Shown here in pieces: positions 12,461-23,368 of a stretch of 64,000 bases of DNA. Within the stretch, counting starts at the first letter, position 1. Every line of letters starts with the position of its first letter. Origin of the DNA: Aphidius gifuensis (lineage: Eukaryota > Arthropoda > Insecta > Hymenoptera > Braconidae); NCBI RefSeq assembly GCF_014905175.1, contig NC_057792.1, positions 5,456,001-5,520,000 on the forward strand, given 5' to 3'. Both the position numbers and the translations under genes were made by a program. Under the pieces are notes generated by a model that saw only the letters and a list, made by a program, of their open reading frames with translations, did no database searches and was not told the DNA's origin.

Positions 12461-14012
12461 AAAATTTAATTTACATTTATCCATTATTTTCATTCATTCA
12501 TTCAATCATTCATTTTTTATTTTTTTTTTTTTCTATTTGTTACACATTGAGAGATCAAAGCCAAAGATTTGATCAAGCAAGTTGTTTTTTTTTTTTTTTT
12601 TTTTTTATATAGGTATAAATGGGAGAATAAAATTAATTTCTTTTTTTTGTTTTTATTAATTAAGGTTGAGGAATTGTGTTAATTTTGTTTATGACACTGT
12701 ATATAATTCTAGTGGGAAAAGAGAATGATTTGATATAAAAAAAAAATAATAGCGAGTTGATTTCTTCATATTGAAAATAGAAAATGAATTGTAAAATTTG
12801 AATTTTAATATTAATTTTGTTGTTTTTATATACTGTTTATATTAATTTTAAATATACAGTATTAGGATTTAATAATTTTTTAACTATAAATTTACAGAAA
12901 ACATTTATCAACTCGCAAACGTCCAAAAAAAAAAAAAAAAAAAAACAATGTTAAATAATTTCTTACTGTTTTAAATAATAATTGTGTCTTCTCTTTTTTC
13001 ATTTTCTAAAAAAGTGCTTAACAAATGTCGTGAAAATGTGCAACTCGAAGGCGATTTTTTTTTTTAGAATTAAGTTAAAAATAGAATCTAAATAATGCAT
13101 GATATTTGCCAATCAAAAAAAAAAAAAAAAATAATTATCAATTGAATGTAAAATTAAAGGAGTATTGTTTTTATAAAAGAAATCAATCAAATAAATTCGT
13201 TTTTTTTTTTTTAAAATAATTTTTAATAATTAAAAAAATTATTAAATTTTTTAATTAAATAATTGAATAATATCCAGAGTGTTTTTAATAATTATCAAAT
13301 AACGACAGTATAGTAAAAATAACAATAAACAAATATCAAAAAAAAAAAAAATGGAAAACTAAGAAAATCATGAATAAAAAAAAAACTAAAAAAATAATAA
13401 AAAGACAACAAGAATCAATTCTCGTTTTAGTGCCGAAGAATAAACTAGTTTATAGTTTAGAAAAGTTTTTAAAAAAAAACTAGATTATAAGAGTTAATTG
13501 TTATACCAAGCATCAGTTTTTTTTTTGTTTTTTTTTTTTAATATTTAAGCTCAAAATATAAGCAACAAAAACATGATAAAAGATTTTTTTTTTCTATAAA
13601 AAAATCCACATTGTTTTTGTTTTTTATTATTTTTCTTTGTTAAAATCATCTGTTGTTAAAATATTATATTGCACCTGTTAGTAGCCATTAAAAAAAAAAA
13701 AAAAAAAAAACAAAAAAAGGATATATAATAGTAATCCTAAGGAGTGAATGAAATTAAATTGAAATTTAATTTTAAAAAAATAAAATAAACCGAGGATATG
13801 CCTAATTTACATTATAATTTGGTACAAAAACAAAAAAAAAAAAAAAAAAACATTTGATAATAATAAAAATAATTAGCATGATGAATGATAAAATAATAAA
13901 CAATAATAATAGTTTAAAAAAAAAAAAAAAATGATAATAAACCATTTTGTATACAAATATATGGATAAATAGTTAATTTGAATATTTATGTTTTATTTAT
14001 AAATACAACCTT
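12461..14012. other. 3' flank of clueless, homopolymer-rich
   Basis: About 1.55 kb between the convergent stops of clueless and METTL16. It is dominated by poly-A and poly-T runs of 10-20 bases (for example about 12583-12606, 13690-13710, 13829-13850). Several AATAAA-like motifs could serve as poly(A) signals for either gene. It probably contains the long 3' UTR of clueless. No coding evidence. Confidence 0.5.
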
Positions 14013-15867
14013 TTAACCTTTTTTTTTATTTTTACAATTTTTAATTGTATTTTTTTGTTTTAAAAAATTTTTAATATTAAATTTATTAATAAGATATTGA
14101 CGAAATGTTTCCAAACCAATTTTACCACCATTACCATTATGTAAAATTAAATTTATTCGTATATTATCAGTATTTATCAAAACAACTGTTATACTAAACT
14201 CAAGATAAATATTTTTTGTTTCTGTATAATTTATTTGTTGATTTAATGAATTACCATTTATTAAATTGACTTGTTCATCATCCAAACGTGGTTTCTTTGA
14301 CTCAATTGTTTCTCTTGATGCAAGACGACGTTTTCTTCTAGCATGGCTCCAAGTATCTTCATATGTTTTTAAATTACATACCCAACTATTTGAGCTGTCA
14401 TTTTTTAATTTTAATTCTTTCATTTCAATCTATATAAAATAAATAAATATTATTATTATGATTATATTCTAATTACTAAATGATAATTTAAAGAAAAATA
14501 TATATACTTTTAATTCTTGTATCCATTGTTTCAATGATTTTATTATCAGTTCAAAATCAGTCCATTTATCATCAAGAGGAAATGTAAATTCAACTGAAAA
14601 TTTATCTTTTGATTTTTTATTTAAAGATTTTCTATCATTTTTTTCACGTATAACTGGTGCTGTTTGTAAATTTAATACATCTTTTGATAAAAATGTCCAA
14701 GCCAATCCCCATCTAAAAGTAAAAGTTGTATTAAAAAAAATTACAAAAATTCCAAAAGGAATAATGACATTAAAAACAAACCTTTTTGTATATCCCTGAC
14801 AAAATTCAGTCCATGTATAATTATCAATATTTTTATTTTTAAATTCTTTACGAAAATATATAAGACTTGATTTTTGACCCAACATTGTTGTATATATTTT
14901 AATATTTGTTGATAATATAATACTTTCATTAATGATATTTAATACAAATTTACATTCACCACCATCAATAAATAATTCATTATTATTACCAGTTGATGCA
15001 TTTCTTGGTGGTTTTTTTTTATTTTTTTTAAACATTAATTGATTGTTATTAAAAAATGGTGGATTACACATTGTAAATAAATAGCTATTATTATTATTAT
15101 TATCAATTAATGATTTATTTAATATTATATTATGATCAGCATGTTCAACTAAAATCAATCACAATAAATTAATCAATCATTATTTTTAAAAAGAAAAAGA
15201 TAATTAAGACAATTAATATTTACCTGTTATTAAATTATCTAAATTATTTTTTTTAACATTATTTATTGCTGATGATACACTTGTTTCATCAATTTCAGTT
15301 CCTATCATTTTCCATCCAAATAATTTTGAGCATAAAATTGGATATATACAAATAGCACCAGTTCCTAAAATACATAAATTTTATTGTTAATGTTAAGTTT
15401 ATTTATTTTTATAATACTACAATATTACCAATGTCAATTCCAACAATGTTATTTTTTACATTAGCATGTTCAAGAAGATCCTCAATCCAATGAATATAAT
15501 TAAGTCTAAGTGGAAGTACTGGAATCAATTTATCATCAGGTATATCAACATCAATATTAAAATCATGTTTTAATAATATTTTAGCAAGTACCTTGAGACT
15601 TTCTTGACTTTTAAAATTAAATTTTAATTTACCAGTTAAATCCTGAAAATATTTAATTAATTAATTAATTAATTGTTTTTATTTAAATTTATTTTAGGTT
15701 AGATGTTAACTTGAATAAATGAAATAATTTATTTTTTGAATTTGTTATTTAGTAAAAATTACCGTGTAGACATGTTGATGAAATTCCGGATAAATTTGGG
15801 CAAGATCACGAAAATTTGGCTCAATTTTGTATTTATTTTTTGGATGCATAAATTTTCTTAGTGACAT
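14013..15867 (-). CDS. METTL16: METTL16, U6 snRNA / MAT2A N6-adenosine methyltransferase
   Basis: Six minus-strand exons: 15867-15763, 15642-15429, 15364-15224, 15148-14782, 14712-14508 and 14429-14013; about 482 aa. It begins MSLRKFMHPKNKYK, matching the METTL16 RNA-binding N-terminus, then has PLRLNYIHWIEDLL, the SAM-binding glycine motif GIDIGTGAICIYPIL with GTEID, and the catalytic NPPF (CNPPFFNNNQ). INTERPRETATION: METTL16 deposits m6A on U6 and on hairpins in the SAM synthetase mRNA. Downstream motifs STGNNNELF, FIDGGECKFV, MLGQKSSL and FCQGYTKRWGLAWTF fit the family. The basic segment HARRKRRLASRE and the C-terminal GNGGKIGLETFRQYLINKF resemble the vertebrate-conserved region. The intron 14713-14781 is 69 nt, in frame and without stop. 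Residues between domains are shorter than in vertebrates (562 aa). Confidence 0.93.
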
Positions 15868-17043
15868 TGTTATTTGTTTATATATTTATCTACGCTATTT
15901 GACACGTGAGAAAGCTTGTGTGCATCTAAAACGAGAGAGGGAGAAAAAAAATACTTGCGCAATCTTTTTTTTTTTTTCAAGTGCGCATCTTTGGTGGGAA
16001 ACACGAAAATTGATGTTTTAAATAAATTGATAATTATAATTTGGTATTAAATTAATGAATTGATTTATAACAAAATACATTGTTTATTTATTTAACTTTG
16101 ATTTTTAATGATTAGATGTTTCTAGTAGTATATCAAATTAGCGAGCGTTTGATAAGAGAAGGGAAGATAAATTGAAAAATTAATAAACAACGTCATAAAA
16201 ATATAATAAAATAAAATATTAATACTTACTGAAATAAATAAAAAAACACTTTATTATTTAACTTGCACTAAATCTTTAAATGACATTATAAAGCGGTATA
16301 AAAAAAAATAAAATATAATATTGCACTTCAAGCAGCAAATTTTAATGGATTACTTGTTGTTTCTATTTACACTGATGTACATGATGTACATGATAACGAT
16401 ACGCGAGTAAATTAAAAATTTTAAAAAATACTTGATAAACAAGTTAGATAAAAAAAAAAAATAATAAATTATTTGCTTGCGCTCGAAGCTGCAGGTATAT
16501 TAAATTCAATTTTAAAAAAGTATTCGGGTAAAGTGCGTTCAACAAGAAATTACTTAAATCTAAGTATTGCAAATATATAATAAACCTGAAAAGAAATAAA
16601 ATAAACATCCTAATATCTCGTAGAAAAAAATAATTCGGTGTCCTATATTTACCAATACCTGAAATACATCCTATTCACCCCCGTCTACTCTGTTTGAGAT
16701 AGACAGGTTGATGTGCACACCTTGATCAATCAACTAAAACCATTTACTCTGGTGCATGAAATTTAATAATTTAAATAAATAAATAATAAGTAATCAAGGT
16801 GAGCTACAAGTCACAAAAATATATACAATATAAATATTGGGGGATTACCAAGTACCTTTAAAGAATATCACATAAATTCTTTAAAGTTACAAGCTTGTTG
16901 ACGCACTTTTACCCTGAGGGTTTGGTTAAAAGAGTGACCAAAGGGGCCTCTTACCTTATTTAGAAGTTCTAGGAGGAAGACAAAAAGACTAGCCTTGGAG
17001 ACAGTATTGAAGTGGACTAACGTCTATTTAGATAATTTATGAG
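15868..17043. other. METTL16 upstream region and unexplained GC-richer stretch
   Basis: The proximal part (15868-16000) is the METTL16 promoter/5' UTR, with ACACGTGAGAAAG at about 15900. The stretch 16640-17043 has clearly higher GC than its surroundings but no long ORF on either strand, no tRNA box pattern and no clear repeat partner in this window. It contains a short inverted motif around 16855-16890 (CTTTAAAGAAT and ATTCTTTAAAG, separated by about 12 bases). I cannot assign it a function. Confidence 0.4.
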
Positions 17044-17731
17044 GCAGTTTTAAGCAGATGTTCATCTTCCCACACTAGTCATCAAAATGCTCCAATGCCA
17101 TGTAGTGGTTCATGATGATTCCATCAGCAACAATCAGCAAATTCAATGATCACACACAACACAACACAATAGTCATACTGTTCAACACCCCTTTTTTTAA
17201 AACAATCTTTGAGAAAATACACCAACACCACTTTAGTTTTTTTCCTTTTATCATATCAACTAAGAAAAATCAATCACTTTGAATATTTTCTTCTTATTAG
17301 CTTGATAATAAACCATTAAATATACCAAATTGTTAATTAAAAATTATAATAAATATAATATTTTGATAGTGTATATTATTATTACTTGAAAATGTTTTAT
17401 CAATTTCAAATGAAGATTTCACTGTTGACACTGATGAAATTTTTAGCATTCTTTTGGACAGAGGCACTGTGTTCTAAAAGCTCCACAGACGAACACGTGG
17501 TGTTTCTATTGTTAGCATCAACAGAGATTTACCAGAATAAATTTTTGGTAAACATTGATGAAGCTTAACAATAACTTCAAGTAAATGTTTACCAATTACC
17601 AATAACAACAATAAGTGGTACATTAAAACGATCATTGAAATCAATAGCACCAGCACCACTGTTTGGAGTAAAAGCAAGATAAAGTTTGCTGGTGCAATCA
17701 TATTAGATTGCATGCATCGTTAAGATTTATA
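17044..17731. repeat. Left arm of a ~0.69-kb inverted duplication
   Basis: This segment is the reverse complement, with substitutions and small indels, of 22626-23290. Shared landmarks include GCAGATGTTCATCTTCC (near 17055), CATGTAGTGGTTCATGATGA (near 17099), the block around CTGTGTTCTAAAAGCTCC (near 17466) and CATGCATCGTTAAGATTTA (near 17711). The two arms flank about 4.9 kb. Read on its minus strand the arm contains a broken coding-like sequence (see the pseudogene entry). Confidence 0.8.
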
Positions 17732-18600
17732 TATAACTAAATAATTAATTATCAATATTTACCAGTGGTTGTTTTGCATTGTAAATGCACTGGTGTTTGT
17801 CCACCGTAAAATATCCAAGGATATCTGTAATATTTTTGACAAAAAAATATTATTAAATAGTTGAATAAATAACAAAATTTAACTATTACAAATAAAAGTA
17901 TTCACTACTTTTTATTGTCCAATAAAAAGCCAGGACTTTTGCACTTGTCATGTCATTTTAACAATTAATTCCTGGTTATCCTTTTTTTTTTTGCATCTGT
18001 AACATTAAATAATAATAAATATTTCAATTTTTGTTGCTATTATTTATTTAATTATTTTTGTCAATCAACATTTCAAGTTTAATATTCATTTAATGCAAAA
18101 TTTGTAAATAAATTTACAACAAAAAAACCTAAACCCAAATTTGTTTTTTCACCATAATTAATTATTTCATTTATAATTTAAATATTGTTTATCCGTATTA
18201 TTCATTGAACGATGAAAACAAAGCTATAAATAATGAAAATTATTTACCTGGAGCAAATTTTTGTTGTAAATGTCATGGCATCTGTCCAGGTTTCATAACT
18301 TTTGACATATCAAAGAAAATCTGGAATTTTTTTACACAAAATGTTTAATTAATGTTAGTTTATAATTTTATAAAATAATATTAAATGTTTAACGATTATT
18401 TATTCCAAAAAATATCACTTGACTTGCGACGACAAAAAAACCTAACCGCAAATTAGTTTTTGCATCATAATTAATTTATTATTGATAATTTCACTATTGT
18501 TTATACGTATTAATTGTTGACTGACAAAAACAAAGCTAACAATAATAAAAAATATTTACCTGCGGCAATTTTGCAATTTCCATACCCCGGTGTTGTTAGT
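17474..18600 (-). pseudogene. Remains of an unrecognised multi-exon gene with duplicated exons
   Basis: On the minus strand several short segments have AG at the left and a good GTAAATA donor at the right. 17826-17774 can read YPWIFYGGQTPVHLQCKTTT, and in the same direction 17691-17600 can read KLYLAFTPNSGAGAIDFNDR followed by FNVPLIVVIGN. A segment at about 18322-18247 is clearly a diverged copy of the 17826-17774 exon (both contain TGGACA...CATTTACAA and end in CAG or CTG before GTAAATA), but its matching frame contains a stop. A third donor-like end lies near 18560. The continuation KLHQCLPKIYSGKSLLMLTI also stops soon after. I read this as a decayed, partially duplicated gene; the family is not recognised. 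It could also be rare or non-coding transcription units. Confidence 0.35.
17990..18590. repeat. Diverged tandem duplication (~0.35 kb units)
   Basis: Two blocks share ordered motifs. Both contain a run of A's followed by CCTAAAC or CCTAACCGC, then CAAATT[TA]GTTTTT, CA[CT]CATAATTAATT, TATTGTTTAT[CA]CGTATTA and ACAAAGCTA, and both end in TATTTACCTG. They start near 18121 and 18428. The copies differ by many substitutions, so the event is not recent. The unit includes the duplicated minus-strand donor described for the pseudogene. Confidence 0.55.
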
Positions 18601-18616
18601 CGTAAAGATTGTTGTT

Positions 18617-18830
18617 TCGACTGGAAGGGATAAGTGGGGACGATCAACAGCCAATGATAGCTCAGAATCATGTCAACAGATACGGTTAGGCGGTGACATG
18701 TTTCTCTTGATTTATAGCTGGTGGAGATGTGTCGACTGGTAACGATGAGTGGGAATATCGAGAATATGATTCTAAGCTATCATTGGCCGCCATGCCGTTG
18801 TTGGTTATCCCCACTTATCCCTACCAGTAT
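18617..18830. repeat. Foldback (inverted) repeat, MITE-like
   Basis: Bases 18617-18672 (ACTGGAAGGGATAAGTGGGG ... CCAATGATAGCTCAGAATCA) are the imperfect reverse complement of about 18766-18830 (TGATTCTAAGCTATCATTGG ... CCCCACTTATCCCTACCAGT). The arms are about 55-65 bp with a spacer of about 93 bp. This is the form of a small non-autonomous DNA element or a transcribed hairpin. No clear target-site duplication was identified. The start codon proposed for the next gene lies inside the right arm. Confidence 0.6.
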
Positions 18831-20358
18831 ACGACGGCATCATACCTATATATGAACAGAATTCAGAAAGTCGAAAGATATCATCCATTGTCATCTATTG
18901 ATCCAATATCATGTCTTCAATTAAGTAAGTTAATTTTTTTAAGTTAATTCAAATTAGAATTAACAATAAATTAATTTTTTATTTCACTGTGTTATTTTAC
19001 ATTTTATATATATGTATAATTATATGGAAAAATGGCTACCCCGCTCTCGTTGGCCTATTTTTAGTTTGTTTTTTTTTATTTATATATTAAAAGCGTGATT
19101 TCAAAGTTATGATATTCGAGTGATTTTAACAAGGCTTTGAGAATGTGATAAAATTGACCCCAAATATTAATCATATAAATGAAATAATTATGCATCTCTA
19201 ATTAAGTCCAATATGTAATGGCGGTCGTGGCAATATTGCAAATTGCAATCATAAAGACTAGTCGTCCGACCGCCATGTTGTTTCTTGCCAACTCAAGCAC
19301 AAATACTCAAATTTATCACATAACCTTGTAACATTTAACACAACCGAATACCTAATGTAAAATTTATGACGTTTCATAATAATTAGTAATATAATATAAT
19401 TTTAAAAGAGACTTTTATAGTGTTTCAGACTCAACCCCATCATTTGAAGTTGATGAAAATAGTGGCTTTTCTAAACACGTCAAAGCTTTTTCCAAAAAAA
19501 TGGAAAAATTTGAAGCAGATCATGAGGAACGTTTAATGGCACTGTAAGTTACATTATTTCTAATTTTAAGTTCATCCATAAACTTGTAAAAAATGTGTAT
19601 AATTGTTTTTTTTTTTTTTTTTCGTTACAAAAAAGTCTTTCTTCAGCTGATTCACTTCGTCAAGTTAAACAGCTATTAAGTGACGAAGGAGAACTATCAG
19701 AAGGTATGAAAGAAGTCTTTGATAAAGCTATAAAAGAAGAAGAAGAAGAAAAGAAAGCTTCTGAAGTGCCCATAAAACGTATCATAAACAAAATTCGAAT
19801 AATGAATAAACGTGAAAGACAACATGAATTGGACAAATTATTAAAAAAAAATGAAGCTGAATTGCAGTAAGTAAATTATTTTAATTTTATAAATATTAAA
19901 ATGACAATAAATCACGAGTTTATTATCATGTATATGTCAAATTACAGGAGGACCGAACATTATTTATTCATAACATTAACACCATCTCAGATAAAAGAAA
20001 GACAAGCTCAATTGGATTTAGAACAAGATCTTTTGGCAGAATACTTATGGATTCTGAAAGAAATAAGTCCAAATACTCACGAAAATGCAGTAAAACTTCA
20101 GTCAGCAGAAAGCTGGCCTGATTATCCAGAGTTTGAAGACACGTAAGAATTGCATAATTTTAAATATTCTTAAACTCGTAAACAATTTTTCATAATTGTT
20201 TTTTATTTTTTTTTTTTTCTGTTACAAAAAAATTGTGTTCACTATCTCAAATGGAAATATAAAGCAGTTCGGAAGACCTCTTTCAAAAGCTATGCGAAGA
20301 ATATCTAAAAATGAAAAACAGTCATATTGATGCATGTGGTCAACAACCTATTTTTTAG
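18792..20358 (+). CDS. Unrecognised five-exon gene, ~254 aa coiled-coil-like protein
   Basis: Proposed exons 18792-18924, 19429-19543, 19636-19866, 19948-20142 and 20268-20358 join with consistent phases and good GT-AG borders to give about 254 aa. The last four exons are the secure part: they encode DSTPSFEVDENSGFSKHVKA, FSKKMEKFEADHEERLMAL, then acidic and basic helical sequence (KEEEEEKKASEVPIKRIINK, KRERQHELDKLLKKNEAEL), LTPSQIKERQAQLDLEQDLL, then WPDYPEFEDTSEDLFQKLCE, ending CGQQPIF. The first exon and its ATG (context GCCGCCATGCCG) lie in the right arm of a foldback repeat, so the start is an inference. There is no membrane segment. I do not recognise the family; it is charged and helix-prone, and may be lineage-restricted. 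Confidence 0.6.
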
Positions 20359-20409
20359 CATAATAATAACATACGATAAAAATATAAAAAAAAAAAAAAA
20401 AAAAAAAAA

Positions 20410-20566
20410 CCCTTATAATAATCATATGCTACAAGCAATAAGTTTTCTATGTATATTTCATCTCATATCAAAATATAAATTAAAAAAAAAAAACCCCTTA
20501 TAATAATCATATGCTACAAGCAATAAGTTTTCTATGTATATTTCATCTCATATCAAAATATAAATA
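20410..20566 (+). repeat. 85-bp tandem duplication in the 3' region
   Basis: A unit beginning CCCTTATAATAATCATATGC and ending CATATCAAAATATAAAT is present twice (starts at 20410 and 20495), each copy followed by a poly-A run. The copies are almost identical, so the duplication is recent. It lies in the presumed 3' UTR of the 254-aa gene. Confidence 0.8.
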
Positions 20567-20768
20567 AAAAAAAAAAAAAAAAAACAAAATATATTCTGGT
20601 GTGTTAGATATGATAATAATTATGTCTATGTTTGTATTTGAATTATAAAAATATAAACGTGAATATTAGCAAGAAAATCATCAAGTTTATCAACATTAAA
20701 TGACGAAAAATATTTTTATAATTTTAATCATAATAATGGTCAAGTAAAGATAAAAATAAAGTTATTTT

Positions 20769-20933
20769 ATGACAATAACGGATCCATGTTATCCAGTTTT
20801 TAGACAAGATATACTTATTCCAATATTACAAACTCTTTATGATCATTATATTTCATTGGATTATCCATCTTTGGTTAAAGAACAAAATTTAAATATAACT
20901 AAAAATTATTATAATATTATTAATACAAACTAA
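20769..20933 (+). CDS. Possible small ORF, 54 aa, unrecognised
   Basis: An ATG-initiated ORF in very A/T-rich sequence encodes MTITDPCYPVFRQDILIPIL, then QTLYDHYISLDYPSLVKEQN, then NITKNYYNIINTN. The length without a stop is a little unusual for this base composition, and the first 40 residues look protein-like. It may instead be an exon fragment. There is no splice or homology support. Confidence 0.25.
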   Translation: MTITDPCYPVFRQDILIPILQTLYDHYISLDYPSLVKEQNLNITKNYYNIINTN

Positions 20934-21149
20934 AATATCATAAACTTGTCGTTTTATTTAATTAATTTATTATAATTATTTAACAATTAATTTTTTTTTT
21001 TTAAATAATTTATAATTGTCGATAAGGAAAATTCTACTTATCAACAAATAATAGTCGGTAATTTGTCAGCTAGGTGGCGCAACGAAATCCAAAATGGCCG
21101 CATCTTTGTGAGAGCATGCGAGAGAAAACTTGTGTCGTTCAGTGTCGTG

Positions 21150-21810
21150 ACTTTTTACACTTATTTTTGCAATAATAATTATTAATTAATTATAAATTGT
21201 TAATAAATCGATTAATTAAATCATTCTGAACAAAATGTGATATAAATTATTGCTGATTTTTGTGAATTTTGGTCAAAATTAATGGACATGTCAAAGCTCT
21301 TGGAGCTGACAAAAGCAGCCATTTATTTGTTAAATAATGGACAAATGGCATGTAAATATTATGTTTTTTCAATGTTGTTAATTATTTAGTGTATAAACAA
21401 ACATTGTTACGTACTTTTTATCATATTTTATCATATATTGTGACAAAAAAAAAAAATTAACCATTTAAGGTTAGGTTCTTATTTTTAAAGAAAAGTTAAA
21501 GACTTATTTTAGCAATAATAATTGTTAAACAATGATCAATTGTTATTAAAAGAATCAATTAAATTATTCTGAACAAAATGTGACATAAATTATTGCTGAC
21601 TTTTGTGAATTTTATCAAAAATTAATGGACTTGTCAATGGTGTTGGAGCCGACAAAGGCAAATTTTTATTTAGCAAATACCGGACAAATGGTATGTAAAT
21701 TTCATGTTATTTTATTTTTATCAATTATTTAATGCATAACCAAACATGATTATGTAATTTTTATCAATAATTGAGCTAAAAAAAATTAATTATTCAAGTT
21801 TAGATTGTCA
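21150..21810 (+). repeat. Diverged tandem duplication of an exon-like segment
   Basis: Two blocks of about 330 bp (about 21165-21495 and 21505-21810) share TTCTGAACAAAATGTGA, TTATTGCTGA[TC]TTTTGTGAAT, ATTAATGGAC, then a short ORF, a TGTAAAT motif and downstream flanks. The first ORF begins MDMSKLLELTKAAIYLLNNG; the second begins MDLSMVLEPTKANFYLANTG. In copy 2 the ORF runs into a GTATGT donor and can be spliced to about 22072 (after TTCACAG), where it soon stops. In copy 1 the equivalent donor GT is GC. Upstream, 21060-21140 is a GC-richer, promoter-like island. No family recognised. Confidence 0.55.
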
Positions 21811-22625
21811 TTTATACAAAGACAAAGAGATCATGAATCTATTCAAAAATAATTATAAATATTTATTATTTATAGCATTGTTATAGCATCCTTGTTCTGT
21901 AATAATTGTTTTTTTATTAATAGTAATCATAATAATGTGTAAAATTTCAACATCAATTTTCCATTTTTCATGGTCTTTGTCAACTTTTTTTTTTTTTTTA
22001 TTGTCAATAATTACTCCAATTTGAAAAAAATTCATAACACAACGTTTATTAAACATTTTTAATGTTCACAGATATCAAAAAGTGTGGCTAAAACGACTGC
22101 TCTGTAAATGTAATTCATGAAATGCAATTATTAAAACTGGGACCAAAAAAATGACTAAATTGGATTGTCATTGGAGACAGAATCATTTTCAAGTACAGTG
22201 AGTTATTTTACATTATTTGAAAATAATAAAAGTACCATCTTAAATTCACCCAATAATAATTAAATATTTTGTTACAGTTAAAAATATGCAAAAGTTTTAA
22301 TGATGAAGAAAATAAAAAAAGAAGAATGTGAAAAGAAAGTTACTACAACTACAAGTCCACTACAAAACCATCGAGATAATTGATGCTACTTGTTTGCTAA
22401 AATATAACATACAATACACCAAGAAAATGATGATAGTGATAAAAATGTCATAAGATACATTGACTTTAGCTTGTGTTACCAAGTGCTTTAAAATGAAATG
22501 GAGTTGTTTATAAATTATGTGTTAATTTAACAATCATCAACTACTGGTACACATGAACCACCAACATTAAGACTATTTATGTGTAATTTCAACTTTAATT
22601 GAATTTACCAAATGATCAATTTGCA
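21811..22625. other. Non-coding or weakly exonic interval
   Basis: Contains AG acceptors at about 22070 and 22277 that could continue the transcript of the duplicated exon, but every continuation stops within a few codons. A long non-coding RNA would fit equally well. No RNA family recognised. Confidence 0.35.
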
Positions 22626-23290
22626 TAAATCTCAACGATTCATGCTATCTAATATGATTGCATCAGCAAACTTTATCTTGCTTTTACTCCAAAAAACAAG
22701 AGCATGATGTGGTGCTGGTGCTGTTGATTTAAATGATTGTTTTAATGTACCACTTATTGTTGTTATTGGCAAACATTTACTTGTCGTTGTTGTTAAGCTT
22801 CATCAGTGTTTACCAAAAATTTATTCTGGTAAGTCTCTGTTGATGCTAACAATAGAAGCACCACTTGTTCGTCTATGGAGCTTTGAGAACACAGTGCCTC
22901 TGTCCAAAAGAATGCTCAAATTTCATCAGTGTCAACAGTGAGATCTTTATTTGAAATTGATAAAACATTTTCAAGTAATAATAATATACTCTATTTGAAA
23001 ATATTATATTTATTATAATTTTTAAATAATAATTGAGTTTATTAAATGGTTTATTATCAAGCCAATAACAATAAAATATTTAAAGTGATTGATTTTTCTC
23101 AATTGTATTTAGTTGAAATGATAAAAGAAAAAAACAAGTGCATTTATTTATAAAGTGCTGCAAAAATGGTGTTAATGATGGTGTAATCATTGAATCTGCT
23201 GATTGTTGCTGATGGAATCATCATGAACCACTACATGGTGTTGGAGCATTTTGATGACCAACGTAGGAAGATGAACATCTGCTTAAAAGG
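22626..23290. repeat. Right arm of the inverted duplication
   Basis: Reverse complement of 17044-17731 with substitutions and small indels. The coding-like sequence in this arm, on the plus strand, is more disrupted than the left one (for example an insertion around 22697-22712 breaks the frame), although CATCAGTGTTTACCAAAAAT and AAAGCTCCATAG-type landmarks remain. It abuts the 3' end of the FN3 gene. Confidence 0.8.
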
Positions 23291-23368
23291 TAGAATTTTA
23301 TTTATTTGATTAAGTAACTGCATAAGATCTTATTTTTTACTATAAATCATTGATCCATTTATTTCCAT

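Noticed and set aside
16640..17043. GC-richer stretch considered as a tRNA, snRNA or 5S gene.
   Set aside because: No A/B-box pair, no Sm site and no recognisable conserved RNA sequence.
18729..18947. ORF beginning upstream of 18792 that reads through the foldback repeat.
   Set aside because: It would start with GTG, an in-frame stop precedes it at 18708, and its end lies beyond a good donor at 18925. Only the ATG at 18792 was used.
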